From Byssothecium circinans (Eukaryota; Ascomycota; Dothideomycetes; Pleosporales; Massarinaceae): 64,000 nucleotides of DNA. This document shows positions 24,305-36,886 of the stretch, in pieces (position 1 is the stretch's first letter; each line of letters opens with the position of its first letter). Made by a program: the position numbers and the translations under genes. Where the stretch lies: contig ML977009.1 of the NCBI GenBank assembly GCA_010015675.1, positions 183,962 to 247,961 on the forward strand, in the 5' to 3' direction. Below the pieces are notes generated by a model. That model was not told the origin of the DNA. It saw only the letters and a program-made list of their open reading frames with translations, and did not search any database.

Positions 24305-25527
24305 TCACTGGGACGTGGAAAGCTTTCGCACTGCATCCGCATACAAAAGATCCGTAGCAGAGCCCCTCCTCTCTCGGATGGCATTTCGCGGGTCAGTATT
24401 AACAGGTCGTATTTCATCAGTAAAGTACTCGGGTGCGGCAGCGCTGGCACATCTTGTCTGGACGAAGGTTTTGTCTGTTGGGGAGTACGTGTGCTCCACT
24501 TGTTGGATCTCCGACCTCTCGAGATCCTTCATCCACTTTGGGTGGGTAAGATGCGTGCTTGTAGAGAAGCTTGGGGTGAAACGGGTGATATCCCAGACGG
24601 TCTTCGTTGGGTCCTGCAGATACAAGTCAGTCTGAGGCTCGAATGCTTTGATTCCGCACACACTCACCAGGAACTCATTTGTTGGGCCGAAGGTTGACTC
24701 ATTTACGCGTGCATTTGATTGTGAGATTTCGATGAGTTTGTTGAGTATGGAGAGCTCGAGCTTCAGCTTGACACTATAGGTGACGCCTTTCAATGTTTGC
24801 TGAAGAACATGTCTGCCCGAAAACTCGACGGCGAGGAGACCGATATCGAGAATGATGATGATGACGTTGATGGAGAAGAGCTGCCACATGAGACTACGCG
24901 GGCGTTCGCGACGGGCGGACTTGAGTATGTCGAGGGCTCGCCAAATATAAAGACCGCTGAGCACGAGCTCCTGTGCGCAGAAGGTGCACATTTGGATGCG
25001 CTCGAAGATATTGTAAGCTGTCTTGAATCGCTGTTGGGTACTCGTCTTGGTAAAATGAGCGCCGTAAACGGCCACTGCGAAGTCAGCACATGACCTATTG
25101 TGGCGTGTTAGTACATACCAATCGTTGTACCGTGAAGCACAAGAGCGTTGACAATGATCATCCATTTGATAGTTCGCAGAAGCCTTTTATACCCCCCGCC
25201 AAATACGATCCAGAGTCGTGAGTAGAGGACGACGGCCTGGCCAGTCACCATGAGTACCCAACCCGTGCTATCGATAGCAATGCCGAGAGCAAGGTAACTC
25301 CATTCGAAGTACTCGACTAGGAAACCAAAGACGTAGGGTATTAGTCCGAGACTTGCGAGGGTGAGCGACCAGAAGTAGAGTCCGGCGTATCGTGAGAAGG
25401 TAGTGAGGATGAGGAGTTCGAGTTCCGAAGCATTGTATAGAGACAGGGCCGAGCAGACGACCACGGCAATAGCATCGAAATTCCATTCACCGTGGAAGTG
25501 GTTTTGCTCACCGCTCATGCCCGTCAT
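24305..25527 (-). CDS. seven-helix integral membrane protein, DUF7703-like
   Basis: Three exons (25527-25119, 25074-24668, 24613-24305) give 374 aa. The first intron is only 44 bp but has GTATGT and CTGAC signals; the second is 54 bp. Seven hydrophobic segments follow a short N-terminus, with blocks such as LYNASELELLILTTFSRY, YFWSLTLASLGLIPYVFGF, GWVLMVTGQAVVLYSRLW, LVLSGLYIWRALDILKSA and LFSINVIIIILDIGLLAVE. This is the pattern of the fungal DUF7703 / PTH11-like membrane protein group, receptors or sensors of unknown ligand. The last about 110 residues are cytosolic and hydrophilic. The in-frame ATG at 25518 is an alternative start; the longer frame to 25629 begins with TTG and is unlikely. 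Intact. Confidence 0.78.
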
Positions 25528-27377
25528 GGCTACTGATGGGAAATTCGCATGCCCCAGTGTCGTGGTGGGTGTTGCTGAGTCGGATGCTGCCCTCGATGGG
25601 CAACAACCATTTCTAGTCTTGATGGTCAAAGTCGCTCAAGGTGAGGTGGGATCGTGACAAGAGGGCGCGGGTGCAGTCAAAAAGGTGCACGCCATGGGCC
25701 CCGTTTGGTTGCTCAGCGCTCGCTCGCTGCTGTCACGCAACAGGACCCGGGACCGCGGAAAGCCCTGCGATGACGGGCGAGAGCTGGGGAAGACGGTGCT
25801 CTGACAACCTACAAGAGGACTAGCGGGCATCCTTCGACACGGGACAGTCGACTCCCTTCGCTAAGGCCTGACGGTCGAGCCGGTCTCCAGGTGGCTGGTC
25901 AGCTCACCAATACGGCGTCAGTACGACCATGGAATATCCATCCGATGGGGAAAGGCGACGACTTCGCTCCCGTCCCCGGCAGTAGGACAACGGCGGCCAA
26001 TGTGTGGCACTCACAGCTGGATGTAGCCATCCCACAGGTCAATATCACGATCACGCGCGTCTCGTTCCGGACGGGCTAGCGGCGTTGGAACTCGGCGCCG
26101 CATCATGTGGCGAGCCTGGAAAACAAGAAGTTGATGCGTGCCGGTGGGTGAAGGATCATCGGCGACAAAAGAAGGCCGCGACACGGGAAATCTTGGGCTG
26201 GCTGAGCCGTCGAGCGTGAGACATGGTGTTGAAGGTGGGGGGTGAAGTGAATGCGGAGAGAGAGTGTTACAAAAGACACAAAAGGCGGCCGAATTACTAG
26301 TCACCAGCCCTCCCGTCTGCAACACCACACACCGGCTCTTTGAGACTTTGCCTCATCTTCGTCTTCTCCACGAGTCCTCACCTTCAGCGGTGAGCATGCG
26401 CGATGCCTCTCGGTCCAGCCGTCCAGCCCTCGCCGTTTCGCCTGCACGCGGCAATCCTTCACGGCAACCATCAAAATCAGTCCACCATTTCCGCCACGAC
26501 CCGTACCGCGCCCACATTTGCATTATTTGAAAGTAGCACATCCTCTTCGTATCTTCCGACCGGGAAATGAGCACCAAGCACAGCGTTCGTTTGCGTGACT
26601 GTGCCGCGGCAAGCATCCTTCAGTCATCGTCCCTCCATTGCACAGTAGCTATCGAAGCTAGGCGGACCAATCATTCGCTTGTCTACCGTGACCATCGTTA
26701 TGCAAACCGTCATACGCGGAGCCGTCACAATGCTGTGCCCGTATCTTTGCAACAGAGAGCAAGCCTGATGCAGGAAATGTAAACACCGCTGTTGGACGTG
26801 CAGAATACCGAGATAATGGCCATCTCCGCTGCAATAGCAACACGAACACGGTGCCTACGCGGATGGAATTTTAGAAGGATTTGCGAACACGACGCATCTG
26901 CGAATACCTCGCCGAACTGCGATGCTGCAGTGAGAAGTAAGCCAACATCGGAACCGTGCACTGCAGATGTATACGTACTCTACGCTGTCTACGGGGCCTT
27001 GCAGATACTTGAGATCCGATCGACTGGTTTATTCCGTGAAGTTTGATATTGGCTGCTCTCCGAGCTTCGAAGCGTCCACTGGTTTGCGCTTTTCCCTTCT
27101 TGGAAAGGTCACGAGACCATTCTTCGCACGTAACGACACGGGCTGTTTCGACCTTCAGCATATCGAATGACTCTTTCGTCTATGATCTAGACGGCTTTCC
27201 GAATCATCAACACCAGGCATCACACTGTACAAAGGTAGAAAATATGGATCCCCACAGTTTCCGAGTGTCCGTGCATATGCGCTAACGATAACGTCACGAT
27301 GCTCAAAATACACAATGCCATACATTTCATTCCAGTTGGAACGAATTCCTCATTCCCTTCCAACCCAACTGATAATA
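25528..27377. other. 1.85-kb intergenic stretch, divergent promoters
   Basis: The DUF7703 gene and the aldo-keto reductase are divergent. The stretch has only short frames of random composition and no repeat that I can see. It is long for this gene-dense side of the window and might hide a decayed gene. Confidence 0.4.
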
Positions 27378-28432
27378 ATGCGTCTTCTTCTGATCACAAC
27401 CGCCTTGGCTGGCTTCTGCCAATGCCGTAACAAGCAGCAGTCTCTCAACCTTGCGCCGCAGGGCATAGGGCAGCCATTGATAGGCTTCGGAACATGGAAC
27501 CTGAAGGAGTCACCCGAGAACACCACAAGCGCCGTGGCCATCGCCATTGAAGCCGGATACCGCCAAATCGATTGCGCAGCCGCATACGGGAACGAAAAAG
27601 AAGTCGGCAAAGGAATTGCAAAAGGCCTAGAAAAGGCCGGGTTAAAGCGCGAAGAGATATGGATCACGAGTAAACTCTGGAACGACCAGTACGCCCCCCA
27701 CATCCCCCTAACCACAACACCAACTGAACTATCCACAGCCATGACCCGGACCGCGTAGAAGCAGGCCTAAACCAAACCCTCAGCGACCTGGGTCTCGACT
27801 ACCTGGACCTCTACCTCATGCACTGGCCCGTCGGCAAAGGCCCCACAGACGAGAGCTACCGCTTCGACTACTACACCACCTGGCAAGCCATGATCAAACT
27901 CCTCGATACCGGCCGCGTCCGCCACATCGGCGTCTGCAACTTCGCCCCCATGGAACTCCTGGACCTGATTCGAAACACCGCAGTCAAGCCCGCAGTCCAC
28001 CAGATGGAACTCCATCCCTACCTCCCGCAAACGAAATGGATCCGCATGCACCAAGAGCATGGCATCTCTATCACCGCGTACTCCCCCCTGGGAAATATGA
28101 ATCCTACCTACGGCGACCGCTCGCGTCGCCCCCTCACTACGCAGAATAAAGCCCCGCTCCTTTTGAAAAACAAAGTCGTCGTTGAGATCGCGGAGAAGAG
28201 GGAGTGTACGCCCGCGCAGGTCGTGCTTGCGTGGGGGATCAGCAGGGGTACGAGTGTGATTCCGAAGAGTAAGCATGAAGAGTATATCAAGGAGAACCTT
28301 GAGGCGCAGAAGTGCATGTTGGAAGAGAGGGATTTAGATGCTTTGGGGGAGTTGGGAGAGGAGCCAGTGAGGTTTAATAATCCGAGTAAAGGGTGGAATG
28401 TTGAGCTTTTCCAGGGGCTGCAGGATTCGTGA
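27378..28432 (+). CDS. aldo-keto reductase with N-terminal signal peptide
   Basis: Two exons (27378-27688, 27739-28432) flank a 50-bp intron (donor gtacgc, branch cctaacc); the joint gives KLWNDHHDPDRVEAGLNQTL and the product is 334 aa. The AKR tetrad is complete: D65 and Y70 in RQIDCAAAY, K99 in ITSKLW and H132 in DLYLMHWP. Later family blocks GVCNFAPMELLDL, VHQMELHPYLPQ, ITAYSPLG and VIPKSKHEEYIKEN are also present. Such enzymes reduce aldehydes or sugars with NADPH. The chosen ATG opens a hydrophobic leader (MRLLLITTALAGFCQC), so the protein probably enters the secretory pathway; an in-frame ATG at 27315 would bury that leader behind 21 residues. Substrate unknown. Intact. Confidence 0.9.
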
Positions 28433-29033
28433 GGGGTGGGATCCCGGGGGTGGGATCGTAGGATGGCACGATTGCGGATAGGGTGCTGGAGAGGTACTGG
28501 GTGGGTTTGAGAGCGAATGTAGGTTGTAGGATTGATAGACTGCGGTATGAAGACATCATGGGATGTTGTTTTCTTCTTCCTGCACATGGTATCGAACTCC
28601 TAAAATTTGAAGTCCCTGATAGAATTATAGCAGGTCAGATCCTCCCTCCTTTCCTTTCCTTTTTTATCCCATTCCACCACTCACGCCACTAGATCAAACG
28701 CGAATGCGAACACAGCACCACATGTCGCCCGACCGCTTCCCTTAGAAAGGAAGGCGAGGATGCCGACGAGACCATTTCGCATTCTCCGAGAATACGATTG
28801 ACGAGTGCGTCGAACCGTCTCCCATCTCCCCGCCCTTTAGACGATCTGTGACGGCGTCTCGACTGCTCTCAAGGGCCTTGGAACTTGGAACTTTTACTCA
28901 TTGCCGATGTCTTGCTTGGACTGGAACGAGCCAGTGCATGTATTTGCGTCTTCCAGCTGTTTTTGTGAAGGATAGTAGACGTATGTGTTTGACAACACTT
29001 TGCCGCCCTCGCGCCACCCTTTTCCAGATCTCT
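28433..29033. other. intergenic between convergent genes
   Basis: No supported gene in this 600-bp stretch. The right end is C/T-rich on the plus strand near the MES1 stop. Confidence 0.45.
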
Positions 29034-30915
29034 CTATCCCGTCGACTCCTTCGATGGCTTCCCCGCTTTCCCAGCTGCGCTCTTCTTCACCTTCATCGCG
29101 CCTTCCCCCTCCTTCACTTTCCCCACCTCCCCGCTCCCAAAAGCCCTCCGCCACTCCTCCGCCTTCTCCGGCTTAATGCGACTAAACAAGTACACCGCCT
29201 TCCCGATCTCATGGCCCGGCTTCACCGAATCCGCGTCCCAACGATCCGGAATCTGCAGCGGCTCCATACGAAGTTGCGCATTGATCGACTCCGCGGTTTC
29301 CGGCATATACGGCGCCACGATAGCGGCAAGGAGATGGATCAAGTTCAGCGCCAGCCCAACAACGGCAGCGCATTTCACCGGCTCGTTTGCAGCGAGCGTA
29401 TTATCCAATTTATGCGACTGGAGGAACGCGTTGCCTTGCTGCGATACGTGGAGTACTGTGGATAAAGCGGAGCGTAGTTTGACGCTGTCGAGGTCGCGGA
29501 TGTAGAGTGTGAGGAGGCGATTGATATCGCGCTTCCAGACATCGATGGAGCCCGAGGCGTCGTCGTTATACTGCGTCCAGTCCGGCACGATGTTATCGTA
29601 GTGCCGCGAGTTGACGAATTTCACAACGCGGTTGACGAAGTTGCCGAGATTGTTGAGCAGGGTCGTGTTGTTGGCACTGATAAACGCGTCCCAGGTGAAT
29701 TCGCTGTCGCCGTTTTCCGGCCGATGAGCGAGGAGATAGTACCGCCATACATCGGACGCAATGCCAGTCTTCTGCGCCGAATCGCCGAAGACGCCAACGC
29801 CCCTGGATTTGGAAAACTTCCCGCCCTCGTACGTCAGGTAGTCTGTTGTGGACAGGTGGTGCAGCTTCGTCCACGGCTCGCCGGTTCCGAGCTGGGTGCC
29901 CGGGAAGATGACGGAGTGGAAGACGACGTTGTCTTTGCCGATGAATTGGTGGAGTTGCACGTCCGAGCTACGCCACCATTTCTCCCATTGGGAAGTGTAC
30001 TGAGCTGTGATGGATACGTAGCCGATACACGCGTCGAACCAGGAATATACCACTTTGTCTTCGTAGCCCGGGAGGGGCACCGCGGTTCCCCATTTCATGT
30101 CCCTGGTTATGCTGCGGGGTTGTAACCCTTCCTTCAACCAGGCTGAGGTGATGTGCTGCCCATTACTCGACCAAGCGCCATTTTTCGCCGATTCGTGGTA
30201 GAAAGCCTCGATGGAGGGCTGCAGCTTGTCGAGTTCCAAGAAGATGTGCTTTGTATCCCTGGTGATGGGCGTGGAGCCATCGACTTTACACCGAGGGTTT
30301 TTCAGTCCGAGGGGTTCCATGAGCTGCCCGCAGAGATCGCACTGGTCGCCGCGGGCATCTTCGTAGCCACAGACGGGGCACTCGCCTTCCACGAAGCGAT
30401 CAGCGAGGAAAGAGCGGTGTTCTTCACAGTAGAGCTGGGTTGTCATACGCTCTTGTAGGAACCCGTTCTCGTGCAGCTGGAGGAAGATGGCTTGCGTGAT
30501 GTCGGTTTGCAGCTGCGTGGTGGTGCGCCCGAAGATGTCGAAACTGATGTTGAACCATTGGTAGATGGAGGCGTGGATTGCGTGGTACTTGTCGCAGAGC
30601 TCTTGGGGCGTGCATTTTTCGACGAGTGCTTTTGCTTCTGTGGTTGTTCCGTACTCGTCCGTTCCTTGAGGTTGGGTATTAGGGTCTGCGGGCGCCATAT
30701 ATTAGAAGCGCCCGGGCGTACGTACCGCCAATGTAGAGAGTGGTGAGACCGCGGCCTCGGCAGTACCGCGCAAAAACATCGCCCGAGAGTACGGAGCCTA
30801 TGATGTTTCCAAGGTGAGGTACGTTGTTTACGTATGGGAGAGCGCTGGTGATGAGTATATTTCGTTTCCCTGGCTCGGGAAGGACAGCGCCTTGGTTGTG
30901 CGATTCTTCGGCCAT
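29034..30915 (-). CDS. MES1: methionyl-tRNA synthetase, cytosolic
   Basis: This class I synthetase charges initiator and elongator tRNA-Met. Exon 1 (30915-30726) and exon 2 (30664-29034) join as [14 protein letters not shown]; the intron is 61 bp and the product 606 aa. The HIGH-type motif is HLGN (34-37) and the KMSKS-type motif is KFSKS (346-350). Zinc-knuckle cysteines are C159/C162 and C172/C175 in [17 protein letters not shown]. The catalytic fold blocks [14 protein letters not shown] and [16 protein letters not shown] are typical. A Lys/Ala-rich tail ([19 protein letters not shown]) ends the protein, and no yeast-type N-terminal GST domain is present. Start chosen at the first ATG. Intact. 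Confidence 0.96.
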
Positions 30916-31576
30916 GGTTGTGGTGTAGTTTCGAGAATCAAGCTGTGGCTTTGGAAGTGAGGGTGGCACATTGGTTTGGCAGTAGCTCAGTAGGCGGAGA
31001 AAGTGAGTCACAAACTTGGATGTGAGTCATAAAAGGTCTCTGGTAGTGGTGGTGGTGCTGCGCCGGAGAGTTGCTTACATAACTGTGAAAAGGACGTGTT
31101 TAATTGGCTATTCCTTTATTTACCCTACCATGAGTCATCCTGTACTGTTTTACATTCTTTCGTATGGAATTCCTTAGTTGTTAGGTATCCTCTGGTTTAT
31201 TTTTGCGATTATCCCGTTTCCCGAGCTTTTAGCGCTACAAACCATCAGAGGTTTGATCACAGATCTGAGTGGTGTATCTTCGACGGCACTGTTGCTTCCA
31301 TGCATATCGAAAAAAGCCGCGCGGATGGGAAAGTTGTTGGGATCTTACTGTATTATAATGGGACTGTGAGTTTCCGTGGCTAGATTTTTCGTTTTTGACT
31401 TCTTTCCTTGCAACTTAGTATTTTATTGGCGACTAAAGCATAACTTCAAGTAGTAGCGGAAGTCTCAAGTCGTTTACGGCTGGCACCATCAGAAGTTCCT
31501 CTATACCTAAGTAACATGGGAATATTATTTCTACCAGTCTTAGTTATTCACGGTTTTGCTGGATTGGATTTCCGTT

Positions 31577-31684
31577 TGCAGAAGCTGATGCAAATCCAAG
31601 ATGTGTTAAGCCACTTGAGCTACTTGAGATAATTACGCGTCTGCTAAACGGAGAGCCCATTCGGTTAGTATTGGTAAGGAAAAC
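31577..31684. repeat. RIP-like degenerate repeat, copy A
   Basis: Contains gcagaagctgatgcaaatcc followed by aagatgtgttaagccacttg, then, after about 15 bp, attacgcgtctgctaaacgg. It pairs with copy B at 31893-32060. Copy A is the G/C-richer form. Confidence 0.55.
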
Positions 31685-31892
31685 TAGCGCGCTTAAAAGG
31701 GTGGCGCGCTTAATAGTGTTTTACGTTAGGTATCTTTAGGTATAATGCTATCCACTCTACGCCCCTCAGTATGTAGTCGCGTAGGTGTGAGACGTGCGCT
31801 GGGGATAAGGTGCATAGGCAGGTCAGCTCTTGTAGTAGGATCATCCAATCCTTCATATAGATCCTGTTGGAACGAAGTTGGTTAAGCGAAAT

Positions 31893-32060
31893 TTTGCAGA
31901 ATTAGATGCAAATCCAAGATACGTTAAGCTACTTCAGCTAACGCCTGCAAATATAGAAAGCGCTGTAAGAACAGTAAAGGTAGAATAAATCTTAAACACT
32001 ACTAGACCTCTATTACGCTTCTACTAAATAGAGAGTCTATTTAACTTGTATTAATTTATC
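31893..32060. repeat. RIP-like degenerate repeat, copy B
   Basis: Starts gcagaattagatgcaaatcc and resumes, after an insertion of about 60 bp relative to copy A, with attacgcttctactaaatag. Most differences from copy A in the second block are C-to-T or G-to-A, as left by repeat-induced point mutation. Confidence 0.55.
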
Positions 32061-32646
32061 TAGGTAGAGAACACAAAGATCGCTAATTCCCGACGCGTCA
32101 TTGCTCCAGCCATAGTTGGGATTAATTTTTGAAGCGAAAAAAGGATATTTGTCATGATGTTTACTGTAGTTGGTTAGAGCATGGCCATGGTATGTTGTCT
32201 TACATCGCTTGCTTGCTGTTGTCTGTGCTGCAACTTTCTCTCAGCTCAAAATCCTCAGACACCAGGTAAAGTCAAAACACCGAAACTAGGAGTTTGACTT
32301 GTCTGCTAGTTCTTCCGCTCCGAACCTTCACAGCTCACCTCTCTTCAACAACAAATATCTGGCACACCCTTCCCGCCTCCTCAAACCTCTTTTCAAAACG
32401 AGACTCGCTTCCGCTCACGCTTCTATTGCCGATTACTGAGAAGCAGAGATCGATAGTCCACTATTTTGCCCGACGGCTGTTCAGGCAACTGGGTAACATT
32501 AGCTTTGCTTTTAATCACCTCTCTCAAGTCAACGCTCTATTGTATCCGCACAACTACAACCTTCACAACAACACGCAAAGTTCTCTCTATTGTAAGATAC
32601 TTACCCCAAACTTTCCAAACAATGCTGACAGTTCTTGCAGCGCGCC

Positions 32647-35533
32647 ATGGCAGCCTACGAACCAACCCTATCTCTCGCGGAGTGGTCCGCCCAAAACCCA
32701 GTCCAGCAAATGACAACAACCGTCGGCCGCCTTTCCCAGACTCGGACTCCGCGACAGCGGAAGAAAATCTACACATATGGCGAGATCGAAAAGAAGTCCG
32801 TGCAATATGATCTGGACCCCATCATATCGTCCGTCACCGAGATTTGCGATGCTTTCATACAAGCGGTGGGTACAGTTGACGCACAAATGCAAGAAATCAT
32901 CGATCTTCTGGACGACTTGAGGCGGTTGAGAAACGGGATTCCCATCAAAGCTACAACCGTCACAATCCTTGGTCAGCAAGGCATCGGAAAGAGCACTTTG
33001 ATCAATGCTCTTCTGGAGCGCGTGCTGGCGAGCGTATCCGGTGCTAGTAGCGCTTGCCTCAATTCCCCATTCGATATGTGTACAAGCCAAATGCGAACGA
33101 TCGAGAAACCGTCGACATCACGGTTCGTTTTCTGAGCGCCGAAGCCCGAAGAGCAATCGACATCGAACACATCAGGCGCACTGAAGAGCAGATGGACCCT
33201 TCGCCGGAGGATGGTGAAGAGGTCAACGATCGGGCAGAGTCTGCGAACGAGCTGCAGATGTACCTGAAGACCGCACAAGAGCACTACGGCATCTGTTTCG
33301 AGACCAAAAATAATACTGCCGCAAAAGAGGAGCTCCGGCGACTTCTGACCCTCGAAAATATCAGGAATGGAGTCTTCCTCGAGGCGTTGACTGAGAAGGC
33401 AGAAGAACGCATTGCAGAGATAGGAGCCAATGAGAACGGGGTATTGGAGATCCGAGACATTTCGATCCAAGACCTCCATCGAGAGCTTGGTTACATGGCA
33501 AAGATATTTCCGTTGGTGGATGTTTTCGAGATTGCAGTCAGTGCGGATCTTCTCAAGTACGGACTCAATCTATTAGATTCACCCGGTAAGTTCGATTTCA
33601 CATCTTGACCGGAACGATACTAACATTGAATAGGATTTGAGGACACCAATCAGACTCGCACGGCAGCGGCGAACCTTCGTCATCGTAAGGCAGACGTAGC
33701 CCTGATCATGGCTCCGTACAAACGCTTGCTCACCAATGCCCGCGTTCTCCGATGGACACGGCAGTCTCTGAAAGCTCATGGAGCAATGAATACAATGCTG
33801 GGCATGGGACCTGTAGACGTGAGTAATAATACAAGTGGCAAAACAGCGCCTGTTAACTCGTGTAGGAAATTGAGGTCCTCCGAACAAAGGTGCTCACCGC
33901 GATCGACCAGAAGTCAAATCGCCAATGCGCCGAAGTCTCTGTGAGATTCGACGAACTTGATAAATGGATTGAAGAAGACTTCGACGCGAGGAGCGTTAGT
34001 CCTATTGTCGCAGCCTACGACAAGTATCTTTACAATATGGCACGATGTTCGCTCATCCGCGAGGAAGTCGATGCAGCAGCAGCCGAATTGAAGGCCGATC
34101 TTGTCAACGGACAATCCATGCACGTCTTTGGTATTGCACCACGCGAATACCAGACCTGGAAGGATCCATTCCGCCATGAGGATCCGGACCTGAGTCCAAC
34201 AATGACCGGGATTCCCGCCATCATCCAACATCTACTCCAATTGCCTGAGAAGAGGTACTACCAGAGCTACAAGAACCTCGTCTACCGGACACTCCCCGAT
34301 GCCGTGGATAAGATCGATCGCATCATCAACAAGCACTACGATGAGCCCCAATTCGAAGACCTGCGCACCAAGGCGAGCCAGCGGGTGCAACAATACAAGG
34401 ATAGCCTTTCCGCGCGAATTGCTGCGCTGTTGGAGAACCTGGTTTCGCCAATTTGGTCGACGAAGGATGAAGCGGCGATCAATGAGAAGGTGACGGAAGC
34501 TCTCAAACAATGGGGCAATTTCAAGGTCAACACCTACGGGATGATTATGAGAGAGCGCGGCATCACAATGCGAAGCAACTCCCGTATGGTCACCGCAGAG
34601 GAAATCAATTGGAACCGTGAGCTTCTTGAGGTCATCGATCCGGAGGAGGGTGGAAGCCGGGTTGAAGCTTGGAAAGACCGGATTTTGGAAGTGGCGGACG
34701 GTCTGTCACAGTCAATCGAAGACGACTATCACACATTCGGGGAGCAAGTCACTGCCATCATCGATGAACCAGGCTGCGATGCTGGTCTCAAAGAGAGACT
34801 CAAGTCAGAATGGAGCAAGAACGACGTCTTAATCTTCGAGCAGATCTGCTCCCTGCCGGACGATTTGAAGGCGATCATCGAGAAGGTGTACGCAGACATC
34901 ACGACTGAGGAAGATATCGGCTGTATGATTGCTACCCAAGAGGCCGAAACATATCAAACCGCGGCATCCGTTCAGCAAGGATTGGGCGTGCACAAGCGCC
35001 AGAAGAAGTCTATGCATAAAGGTATGCTGGGTACAGCGCGTAGGTCGAAGAGCTTCTCATATCGGTACCGCACCTCGGCGATGGAGAAGATGAAGACCGC
35101 GTTGAAAGACGGCTTCGACGACTTCACGACGGCTGTCACCGACTTACTTTCCGAGTTCACTACTGTGCTCGACGAATTCGTCCTTGACCCAGAGTCAGAG
35201 CGCCAGGAAGTCATCGATGCGAAAACCCGGCTCGAGCGAGCAAAAGGTCCGTTCCAGGAGGGCTTAGAGAAGCTGAAGCAAATGTTTCCGACCGATGCTC
35301 GCCATGAAGCGCAAGAGCGCCCTACAAGGCCGGCAAATGATGCATCAGAGTCCTTCCCTCTACAAGAGCCGTCCGTTGCCCGTGCATCGTCGGCCATAAG
35401 ATCGTCCGTGGGAGGTGCGCCATCAAAGCGAACACTTCGAACCGACGATGACTCTCAACCTTCGTCTTCGTCTTCGCCATCCAAGAAGATCAAGACGGAG
35501 CCTTCAACTGATTGGTTGGTTGGTTGGTATTGA
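32647..35533 (+). CDS. dynamin-like GTPase, nuclear SLIP-GC type, copy 2 (frameshifted)
   Basis: Exons 32647-33585, 33634-33818 and 33866-35533 match copies 1 and 3 in intron positions; exon 2 is again 185 nt. The frame changes at about 33056: the upstream frame gives P-loop GQQGIGKS (109-116) and SGASSAC, while the downstream frame gives QFPIRYVYKPNAND. One missing base restores an ACTQ block like that of copy 3, and the total is then 930 aa, equal to copy 1. A 53-nt GT-AG stretch (33034-33086) could also join the frames but would delete this conserved block. G3 is DSPG instead of DLPG, and the G4 site reads GPVD instead of T/NKID, so nucleotide binding is doubtful. The C-terminus has KKIKTEPST (NLS plus psi-K-x-E). 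Likely a decaying paralogue. Confidence 0.75.
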
Positions 35534-36886
35534 TTTACGTCCTGCAAACTTTGGCCGAAGGCCTTCTATCTACATGAGCCTCCCAGGGGGCATAATGGAC
35601 GTGCCGAGCACAGGTGTGAGGGCAGTTCTTGTGGTAGCCGCCCTCCACAAAGGGAGAGCCTGTCGGTCCCCAATCCCCCTCCATGCGAGGATACAAAAGG
35701 AAAGTTCCGTGCAAAACTGTTACAAGAACAGTGCAGTGATGTCGATGGCCGGTCAGGCCTGGGTTTGCCTTCAACTGATCCCTTGGCGAGAGGCTCTTTT
35801 CCCTTGAACACATGACGAAGAAACAACCTTGGAAGCCCTTCCCCCGTAACCCACACCCTCAACACCCAAGCGTAGTAGTAAAAGAAATACAGAACGCAGC
35901 TACCCAGTTCCACTCTAGCCACTGTAATAATCCTTCCTTTACGTGAAATAATTTTTTTAGTTGTATTTATAAGAGGTTTGTCGATGGTGTGGTGTAAGGA
36001 TGCGCCCAGAGTCATGTGATCAGCCGAGCTATTGGTTTTTACCCGAGCAGCTCTCGGTGATCATCATCATCAACCCACCATGTAATACTATCAGTTTTTC
36101 AGTTCTTCTTTGTACGATACAGTGTTGAACCGTTCTTTTGACAGTTAGGAACTGTTCCTTTATTCATTCTTTTATGTAGCAATCCAAAGCTCTCGTTATC
36201 CTATCAGCCTTCTTCTGATTGCGGGTCGGAGCCTCATACCCTCCAGTGTTCTATACACATCAATGGGTGGTCTACATTTTCTAAGTCTGGGTATGTACTA
36301 TGTTGATGTAACCTAACGTCCCACACGCAGGTTAATCCGTCAGTCTCCAATGAGCATCTGACGACTAATCCTCAGCTTACTGACGATAGGCTCCGCTTAC
36401 GTAATCGTTCATCCTAAGTCGTTCGAGTTCCGAGGCCGGTGTGCCTTATCCTTATCGTGTTTTTTCCTTGTGTTGATACCCTACTGTACTCAGTACTAGT
36501 GGCGATGATTGCTCCTTCTTTGATTACATGAGAGAGGCAGTTAACCTAACACTCCCCCCGCCCTATATACACTCCTAAAACCCTCCCTTTCTTTTATATC
36601 TATTACTATGACACACCTTGGTCCTTCATCCTTAGTTATTAGTACCATACCATATATAACCCCCAGTCCTACAATCCCAACGCACGCCCTAAGAGCGCAG
36701 TCCTAAAGAAAACGTTAGTAACTACGACCTGCATCTTCTCCGGAAAGCGCTGTCTTAGCGATCACGACGATAAGCCTGGCTGTGAAAAAGCCGAAAGCAC
36801 ATCCTAGATCCTAGATGCCTAGTTCCTTAAAAGGCAAAGGGAAAGGAAAGGAGGAAAGGAGGAAAGGTTGTCATGTATTACCTACA
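35534..36886. other. gene-free stretch
   Basis: No gene is recognised over 1.35 kb. A purine-rich run (aaaggcaaagggaaaggaaa region) is at 36826-36866, just before the kinase remnant. Confidence 0.45.

Larger units (their letters stand above)
30916..32646. other. AT-rich, repeat-bearing intergenic region
   Basis: This lies between divergent MES1 and GTPase copy 2. From about 31370 to 32080 the sequence is AT-rich and holds two diverged copies of a repeat (listed separately). No gene is supported. Confidence 0.6.
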
